DNA of 64,000 nucleotides from Enterococcus innesii (GTDB taxonomy: Bacteria; Bacillota; Bacilli; Lactobacillales; Enterococcaceae): the NCBI GenBank assembly GCA_018982785.1, contig JAHHEN010000005.1, forward strand, positions 310,001 through 374,000, written 5' to 3'. A model generated the notes under the pieces. That model was not told where the DNA came from. It made no database searches and saw nothing but the letters and a program-made list of their open reading frames with translations. This document shows, piece by piece, positions 59,176 to 64,000 of the stretch. The translations under genes were made by a program, and so were the position numbers. Each line of letters begins with the position of its first letter. The stretch's first letter is position 1.

Positions 59176-60188
59176 GCTTGACTTGCTCCTTTGCTTAGGA
59201 GTATTTTCACTTCTGAATCCATCAGTGCCGTTCTAGTAAATATTCCTGATTGCAGTAAACAACTAAATGAAAGAACATTATTTTTTATCCGCAGCAGCTC
59301 TTCATCTGTTAACTCACTTAATTGATGATCAATGTCTTCAATCGCGTTGATAGTAATGCCAAGTTCCAGTTTCTGTACCATCTCTGCTATAGCTGCTTCT
59401 TTCCATACAATGACAGGGATTCCCAACGAGAGATACAACGAGATTTTGTGCGGGGCATTATACTTCGTATATTGTTGGTAGTCACCACCATCAGGCAACT
59501 TATCATCCCACGCAAGTCCGAAACTACTTTTCTCCATCCTACGAACCAGTTCTTCTTGCTCAAAAACACCACAATAATGAACATTTGGACCAAATTGACT
59601 GTCGTTTTTATCGCCGTATACAAGTATTTCCGTGTGATTGGGCCACTTCTGTAGAAAACGGGTTTTTGCCAAATTTCCTGCAAAGACAACACGTTTTTCT
59701 GGTCTTTCATGACTGACACTAACTCCCTGGTGCTGATAGTCGAAAAATGGTTTTTGGACCATTTTCCGTGTCACGCCTCTTTCGACTAGTGCTACCTGCA
59801 TAGCTTGGCTATGAACGATTAATAATGTAGCTTCATTGAAAAGAGCAGATTCATCAAAATCGACTTTTCCACGCAACATCTCGGCATCATGGATAAATAA
59901 GATCGTGTAAATCCCTCTTTGTTTCATTCTTTGTAAAAACATCCGGTCAAAATGGGCTCCGTTATAACTTGGATATTGATAGACCACGATATCTTCATAA
60001 GCGACACCAGCTGTAATGCCATCAATCCTTGACATAAGTGCATAATCATCTTCATTCTCATCGATATAACGATAAATATATAAAGGCTGATAATCCATCC
60101 CATTGGCAATGTGATAAACATCTACTTTCGCTTTTTTGACTGAATCTGCTGCATTCGATTCAATGATCGTCGTCACCCACCGATTCAC
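59172..60188 (-). CDS. Gtf3-like nucleotide-sugar glycosyltransferase
   Basis: 338 residues from GTG 60188, overlapping the upstream regulator stop (GTGA). It resembles Gtf3 of streptococcal serine-rich-repeat protein glycosylation: DIVVYQYPSYNGAHFDRMF near 68, TILFIHDAEMLRG near 97, LLIVHSQAMQVALVERG near 130, VVFAGNLAKTRFL near 170, FGLAWDDKLPDGGDY near 230, YNAPHKISLYLSLGIPVIVW near 250, and FSCLLQSGIFTRTALMD near the end. Gtf3 normally adds glucose to the first O-GlcNAc on the adhesin, downstream of GtfA/GtfB, whose homologues are in the same operon. Soluble. Confidence 0.82.
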   Translation of the reverse strand: MNRWVTTIIESNAADSVKKAKVDVYHIANGMDYQPLYIYRYIDENEDDYALMSRIDGITAGVAYEDIVVYQYPSYNGAHFDRMFLQRMKQRGIYTILFIHDAEMLRGKVDFDESALFNEATLLIVHSQAMQVALVERGVTRKMVQKPFFDYQHQGVSVSHERPEKRVVFAGNLAKTRFLQKWPNHTEILVYGDKNDSQFGPNVHYCGVFEQEELVRRMEKSSFGLAWDDKLPDGGDYQQYTKYNAPHKISLYLSLGIPVIVWKEAAIAEMVQKLELGITINAIEDIDHQLSELTDEELLRIKNNVLSFSCLLQSGIFTRTALMDSEVKILLSKGASQA

Positions 60189-61171
60189 GCTTGCCCCATC
60201 TCCTTTTCCATCATTGCCCGCACAAACATCACTTCATCTTTTGGTAAGCACCATTCTGCCCCCTTCAAATTTTTAGAAAACAGTTGTACAGCTGGATCTT
60301 CTTGGGCAGTATTCCTTGTAAGCAGCAGATATTTGACTAGTTTTAGAACTGTCTGATTATAGACATCAATATGCCAATGCTCTTCCATTAAACGACTTGC
60401 ATGTTGAAGTAATTGAACCGCATCATCACATCGTTGGATGTCTACCAAGCATTCTGATAAATCTAGTACGGCGCCTACCAAGACTGGCCGCAGCTCCGTA
60501 AAATCAGTCGAATTTATTTTCTTTAAAATGCAGCTCTCTAACAAAAAAATTTGTTTTTCTAAAGATGAAGCGTGCAAGCCATAGCGCTGTTTGATGCGTA
60601 ATGTAGCTAAATATAAAAGGCTGTCAAATAATGTATAAAAATCAGTTCCCAGAAAAAATGTTTCAAGCATTTCTAAACTTGCATCCGGGACTTTCTGGTT
60701 CATACAACCAAATACGAGGTCAGAATAGGCTAACATAAGTTTAAACATCGTATTATCCTCAGTAGAGGAGCGAAATTTTTCTAACTCTTTTCTGACTTTC
60801 ATAAAGGTAACAAACATGTCCTCTTTCGTTGATAAAGAGCTATAAATCAATACACTTAATAGATGAAGTTGTTCATCTGTTGACATTGCAAACATGTCTA
60901 ACAATTCGGTATCAGATATGCTCAACATTTTCTTGATGCCAACAACCAATTCGAAGGGCAAGTCGATCTCATATTGTACCCATCTATAGTACCGTGAGCG
61001 AGATAACCCAATCTTTCTTTCAAAAGATTTCACAGATAGTCCTTTACATTTGCGTATCTCTTCTAATTTCTCGCGATCAATATTGACAGCAACGACTGAT
61101 GTATCAGGTATCTTTAAGTCTGGGTTGATCGTGCTAATTAATCGACAAACGCTTAGTAATCTAGTTTCCAT
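60185..61171 (-). CDS. HTH regulator with TPR-like C-terminus (Rgg/PlcR-like architecture)
   Basis: About 328 residues from ATG 61171, 11 bases after AAAGGA; a TTG nine bases upstream is too close to it. An N-terminal helix-turn-helix (LEEIRKCKGLSVKSFERKIGLSRSRYYRWVQ, residues 30-60) is followed by an all-helical remainder (about 90-328) in repeating pairs, as in Rgg, PlcR and MutR-type regulators that bind peptides. No enzyme motif. It lies in mid-operon between the small membrane protein and gtf3, unusual for a regulator. It may control expression of the cluster or adhesin; a peptide signal has not been identified in the window. Confidence 0.65.
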   Translation of the reverse strand: METRLLSVCRLISTINPDLKIPDTSVVAVNIDREKLEEIRKCKGLSVKSFERKIGLSRSRYYRWVQYEIDLPFELVVGIKKMLSISDTELLDMFAMSTDEQLHLLSVLIYSSLSTKEDMFVTFMKVRKELEKFRSSTEDNTMFKLMLAYSDLVFGCMNQKVPDASLEMLETFFLGTDFYTLFDSLLYLATLRIKQRYGLHASSLEKQIFLLESCILKKINSTDFTELRPVLVGAVLDLSECLVDIQRCDDAVQLLQHASRLMEEHWHIDVYNQTVLKLVKYLLLTRNTAQEDPAVQLFSKNLKGAEWCLPKDEVMFVRAMMEKEMGQA

Positions 61172-61216
61172 ATTTTTCAAATCCTTTTTTCTAAAATGCA
61201 GGACCTATTTTTATTC

Positions 61217-61435
61217 TTACTTCTGTAATGCTTCCAATAAAGAATAAACCAACGATCCAAGGATCACGATCGACATAACTAAGGAAAGCACGATGGTGAT
61301 CGCTTTGCCCTTTTTCTTTTCTTCTGAGTGATTTCTTACGTTTTCTCGTTCTTCTTGAAATCCCGCTTGAATCGTTTTTTCTAGCTGATTATTCGCCAAC
61401 GATATCACCTCTTCCAGTTTATTTTCGGCAAACAC
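61217..61435 (-). CDS. Small single-span membrane protein
   Basis: 72 residues: a charged, helical first half (ENKLEEVISLANNQLEKTIQAGFQEERENVRNHSEEKKKGK) then a C-terminal membrane helix (AITIVLSLVMSIVILGSLVYSLL). The topology is that of a tail-anchored protein with its bulk in the cytoplasm. No known family. It lies between the coiled-coil gene and the HTH gene, and could tie a cytoplasmic complex to the membrane. Confidence 0.65.
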   Translation of the reverse strand: MFAENKLEEVISLANNQLEKTIQAGFQEERENVRNHSEEKKKGKAITIVLSLVMSIVILGSLVYSLLEALQK

Positions 61436-61456
61436 CTATGAAGAAAACTGGTTTAT

Positions 61457-62014
61457 CTATTGGTTCTGATCGACTGCCAGTTGTAGTGACTCACTCACTT
61501 CTGAAACATTTTCTACTGGTTCATTTTCGTTTGTAGCCATCTCATTCACTACCTCTGCTACTTCCACTGCTCGAAGCTCATCAATCAGCTCTTGACTCAA
61601 TTGATTCACATCGTTATCTTGTCTTTCGACGGTTGAGGTTAACCGATCAATGATCTGCTCGGTTTCATTCAAAAAATAGGTTCGAAGCATTTGCTTTTCA
61701 ACCTCATAAGCAGAAAAGAGCTTCTCATAAATCATTTGTAATTTATTTTGCTCCTCCTGCTGCTGCTCAAAAGATGCATTGAATTGTTTTTTTAACGTTT
61801 GGATCACATTTAGATCGATGTCGTTTTCTGGCTGATTCATCATTGCTTTCATTTCTTGATTGATTTGAATCAACTGATCAATCAATTCGTTTTGATGAGC
61901 AAAAAGTTTCTTTGCTTCCTCTTGTTCCTTCTCAAAAGTGAGCATGGACCCACTGTTCTCTTTTATTAACAACTTAATTTGCTCATACAATTCAGTGGCT
62001 TTCATTTTTTTCAT
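61457..62014 (-). CDS. Coiled-coil cytoplasmic protein
   Basis: 185 residues, from ATG 62014 with AAAGGATG upstream, within the end of the gtfB-like gene. Extended coiled coil at residues 5-150, rich in Glu, Gln and Lys with heptad leucines and methionines (KKLFAHQNELIDQLIQINQ, QQQEEQNKLQMIYEKLFSAY), then an acidic tail. No signal peptide. Function unknown; organisation suggests a scaffold with its neighbours. Confidence 0.65.
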   Translation of the reverse strand: MKKMKATELYEQIKLLIKENSGSMLTFEKEQEEAKKLFAHQNELIDQLIQINQEMKAMMNQPENDIDLNVIQTLKKQFNASFEQQQEEQNKLQMIYEKLFSAYEVEKQMLRTYFLNETEQIIDRLTSTVERQDNDVNQLSQELIDELRAVEVAEVVNEMATNENEPVENVSEVSESLQLAVDQNQ

Positions 62015-62021
62015 TTTGTCT

Positions 62022-62870
62022 TCATCCTTTCAACACAACTTTGTCCATGCATACATTTTTGTTTGCCAACAACTGATAATTCTTTTGATCGACTTCTACC
62101 TTATGAATATAAGGAATGCGGTCATCTAAAATACTCATTAAGTTCCCTTTGATATTCCCTTTGCCATCAAGCGGCGATTCTTCCAGATAAAGTGTATTTA
62201 TTGAGTTGGTTTTTGCTAGAGAAAATAATTCTAATCCCATGTACGAAATGCCAACTGTATCATTTTCTGTTAACTGGAAAGCTAACTGATCCCGAATGAA
62301 ATCAAGTGTTGTGTTAAATTTTTGAGTTACCTTGAATGTTTCTGTATCACGAGTCGTGACCAAATTGATGGTGCCTTGATAAAAGTAGTAATTCAAGATG
62401 CTCTGTTGCTGATCATTGAAAAAAGCAATCTCTTGGACCTGGTCATTGCAGTAATAAATAATTGAGAACAATTTCCCATCTGCGGCATATTCTTCAATGA
62501 AATCTGTCGTGCCATCAGGATAAAAGTATCGAACTTCTTTCACATGTCTTCTAGTCATTGGATACAAGCTCACTTTACCTACTTCATCTCCATCAGTGAT
62601 CAACGAAATGGTCCGATCCTCGTTCATATAAACTTCTGTACAATATGCTGTTGGTACTTGGTTAAAAAACAGAAAGGCTTCTGGATCGTGACTGCGCTGT
62701 GTCACTTGATCTAAAATATTGATTCCCTGCAATGCTTCTTTTTGGAGCATTGCTTGGAAATTTGGACTCGGTGAGATGGACAACACCTGACTTCCTTCTT
62801 TGATTCGTGATTTTTGTGCCATCCAAATTCGGTCATTTGGTCGGATCACGGTGACTAATTCATAATGCAT
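62022..62870 (-). CDS. Short GtfB-like glycosylation chaperone (DUF1975-type domain only)
   Basis: 282 residues. It matches the N-terminal substrate-binding half of GtfB, partner of GtfA in O-GlcNAc modification of serine-rich adhesins. Visible segments are LFFNQVPTAYCTEVY near 70 (GtfB YFNQVPxPxFWEI), TRRHVKEVRYFYPDGTTDFIEEYAADGKLFS near 110-140, and FNDQQQSILNYYFYQGTINLV near 155-175. GtfB proteins are near 440 residues; here the frame stops soon after GNLMSILDDRIPYIHKVEV, where the C-terminal half would begin, with no sign of the missing part in other frames. The ATG overlaps the gtfA stop by 11 bases. Confidence 0.7.
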   Translation of the reverse strand: MHYELVTVIRPNDRIWMAQKSRIKEGSQVLSISPSPNFQAMLQKEALQGINILDQVTQRSHDPEAFLFFNQVPTAYCTEVYMNEDRTISLITDGDEVGKVSLYPMTRRHVKEVRYFYPDGTTDFIEEYAADGKLFSIIYYCNDQVQEIAFFNDQQQSILNYYFYQGTINLVTTRDTETFKVTQKFNTTLDFIRDQLAFQLTENDTVGISYMGLELFSLAKTNSINTLYLEESPLDGKGNIKGNLMSILDDRIPYIHKVEVDQKNYQLLANKNVCMDKVVLKG

Positions 62871-64000
62871 CGATCAACTCACTCCATTTCTCTGCAATTA
62901 TCGCGTCTTGAAACATTCGGACAGACTTGCGGGTATTGGCTTTAAGTTGGTTTAAATCAGAAGCAGTCAACTGACGAATGCCATCTGTTAGTTGCTGAAT
63001 AGTATAGGCTTCATCAGTTCTAGAAAAATCTTTCAAATAACCATTGACTCCTTCTTTGATCAACTCCATGGCCCCAAAACGAGCCTTGAAGGTTACAATT
63101 GGCAATCCTGCATTTAAAGCTTCAATATAAGTCAATCCGAAACCTTCTGAAAAAGAACCAGAGATAAATGCATCATAATCAGGATATACTTCATTGATTG
63201 CATGAGAATGCCCTTTTAACCGAATGTACTCTTCTGCATTCAACTCCTTGATCACTGCTTTTAACTTGCCTTCTTCTCCCCCTTGACCATAGATGTCTAA
63301 AGAGATCGTTGGATATTCTTTTTTTGCTGCAGCAATTGCCCGCATCACAAGATCAATGTGCTTTTCAGATGCCAAACGAGAGACCGTCACAAACTTCTCT
63401 GCCTGTTGTTTGCCTATTTCAAATGAGTCTTCTGTCATATCACGAATCCCTCCCACCGGGATCGTGACAACTTTTTGAGACTCGTTTGGAAAGTCGATCA
63501 ACAAATCTTGCCTTTGCAATTCTGTCGCAACAACGATATGAGTGACTTGTTCCAAATGTGTCAAAGCAAATTCATAGTAATTGTTCCAAAGAGGTGCGCT
63601 AGCTACGTCACGATCAGATAAATGATCGGCATGAACAATCTCAATCAATTTGATTTCCGGAGGACAATGATCATACAAAGCAGCCTCGCTTTCCTCTCCC
63701 CGATCAATGATGATACTTTTGGTTTCTGGGAATTCTTCTATCAGTTGTTTAAAGAAAAATCGCTGCAATAAGACCTCATTTCTAAAGAAACGATGTTTGC
63801 CTTTGAAAGCAAACAAATGAATATTCGTCATTACTCTTCCTCGATGCGGATCATTTTGGTAACTGTACATGATTTTTCTTTGATTCGTTCGATAGTCAAA
63901 GATCTCTACCCGATAATCCGAAACTAGCAGTAAGCCTTCTTTTTTTCGACTAGGAGATTTTTCCATATGCTCTACGATTTTTAATCCTGAGGATGTGATA
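62860..64000 (-). CDS. gtfA: GtfA-like O-GlcNAc glycosyltransferase, 5' end cut by window edge
   Basis: At least 380 residues visible; the frame stays open to the window edge upstream of the ATG at 63966, and GtfA is normally about 500, so the start lies outside. It matches the glycosyltransferase of accessory-Sec glycosylation: IIIDRGEESEAALYD near 83 of the ORF, EIVHADHLSDRD, LWNNYYEFALTHLEQVTHIVVATE, VVTIPVGGIRD, TVSRLASEKHIDLVMRAI and the GT4 motif SGSFSEGFGLTYIEALNAGLPIV near 275. It adds GlcNAc to Ser/Thr of the target. With the GtfB-like and Gtf3-like genes it forms a protein O-glycosylation set. Confidence 0.82.
   Translation of the reverse strand, partial: ITSSGLKIVEHMEKSPSRKKEGLLLVSDYRVEIFDYRTNQRKIMYSYQNDPHRGRVMTNIHLFAFKGKHRFFRNEVLLQRFFFKQLIEEFPETKSIIIDRGEESEAALYDHCPPEIKLIEIVHADHLSDRDVASAPLWNNYYEFALTHLEQVTHIVVATELQRQDLLIDFPNESQKVVTIPVGGIRDMTEDSFEIGKQQAEKFVTVSRLASEKHIDLVMRAIAAAKKEYPTISLDIYGQGGEEGKLKAVIKELNAEEYIRLKGHSHAINEVYPDYDAFISGSFSEGFGLTYIEALNAGLPIVTFKARFGAMELIKEGVNGYLKDFSRTDEAYTIQQLTDGIRQLTASDLNQLKANTRKSVRMFQDAIIAEKWSELIDAL

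Noticed and set aside
52836-64000. Mobile element or genomic island with integrase at the adhesin locus
   Set aside because: No transposase, integrase, att-like repeats or tRNA junction in the visible part; transfer remains possible but unsupported.

Overview
The window reads as chromosome of a low-to-moderate GC Gram-positive bacterium of the genus Enterococcus. The evidence is the order atpB-E-F-H-A-G-D-C, DUF1146, murA, epuA, yidD; the block secG, carboxylesterase, rnr, smpB; an LPXTG-type CnaB adhesin; many PTS operons; cre-like and CodY-like boxes; and strong AGGAGG-type ribosome binding sites. Rhamnose and allantoin catabolism plus a c-di-GMP exopolysaccharide module suggest a plant- or gut-associated, perhaps motile, lineage such as E. 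casseliflavus or E. gallinarum. That species-level guess is inference. Almost all genes lie on the minus strand.

Layout. 0-2 kb: end of an allantoin-degradation operon (allC, allE). 2-10 kb: an alpha/beta hydrolase, transketolase, and an operon of PRD regulator, two EIIA proteins, EIIB, EIIC and an AlsE-type epimerase. 10-16 kb: L-rhamnose operon rhaB-rhaA-rhaD-fucO with a divergent AraC regulator. 16-22 kb: a GH106-like glycosidase plus a beta-glucoside-type PTS with a second AraC regulator, probably feeding rhamnose to the neighbouring operon. 22-30 kb: a c-di-GMP and exopolysaccharide module (two diguanylate cyclases, one EAL phosphodiesterase, a PilZ-bearing cellulose-synthase-like transferase, a GT2-GtrA protein and a large membrane protein). 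30.5 kb: tRNA-Gln and tRNA-Tyr. 31-36.5 kb: liv branched-chain amino-acid ABC transporter with a CBS-ACT protein. 36.7-52.7 kb: housekeeping genes (ROK kinase, yidD, murA, ATP synthase, smpB, rnr, secG). 52.8-64 kb: a repeat-rich CnaB adhesin beside an unusual operon with GtfA, a short GtfB and Gtf3 glycosyltransferase homologues, coiled-coil proteins, a small membrane protein, an HTH regulator and a degenerate actin-like (ParM-type) protein.

Twelve one-base deletions, mostly in A or G homopolymers, break eleven genes, including highly conserved ones (atpD twice, atpG, rnr, yidD). Every one is repaired by adding back one base. This pattern points to sequencing or assembly error rather than biology. 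I annotate these genes over their full reconstructed span and mark the lesion.

The two most interesting regions are the adhesin/glycosylation/actin-like locus (52.8-64 kb) and the self-contained c-di-GMP exopolysaccharide module (21.8-30.2 kb), whose first operon carries an attenuator-like leader hairpin directly in front of the cyclase gene.
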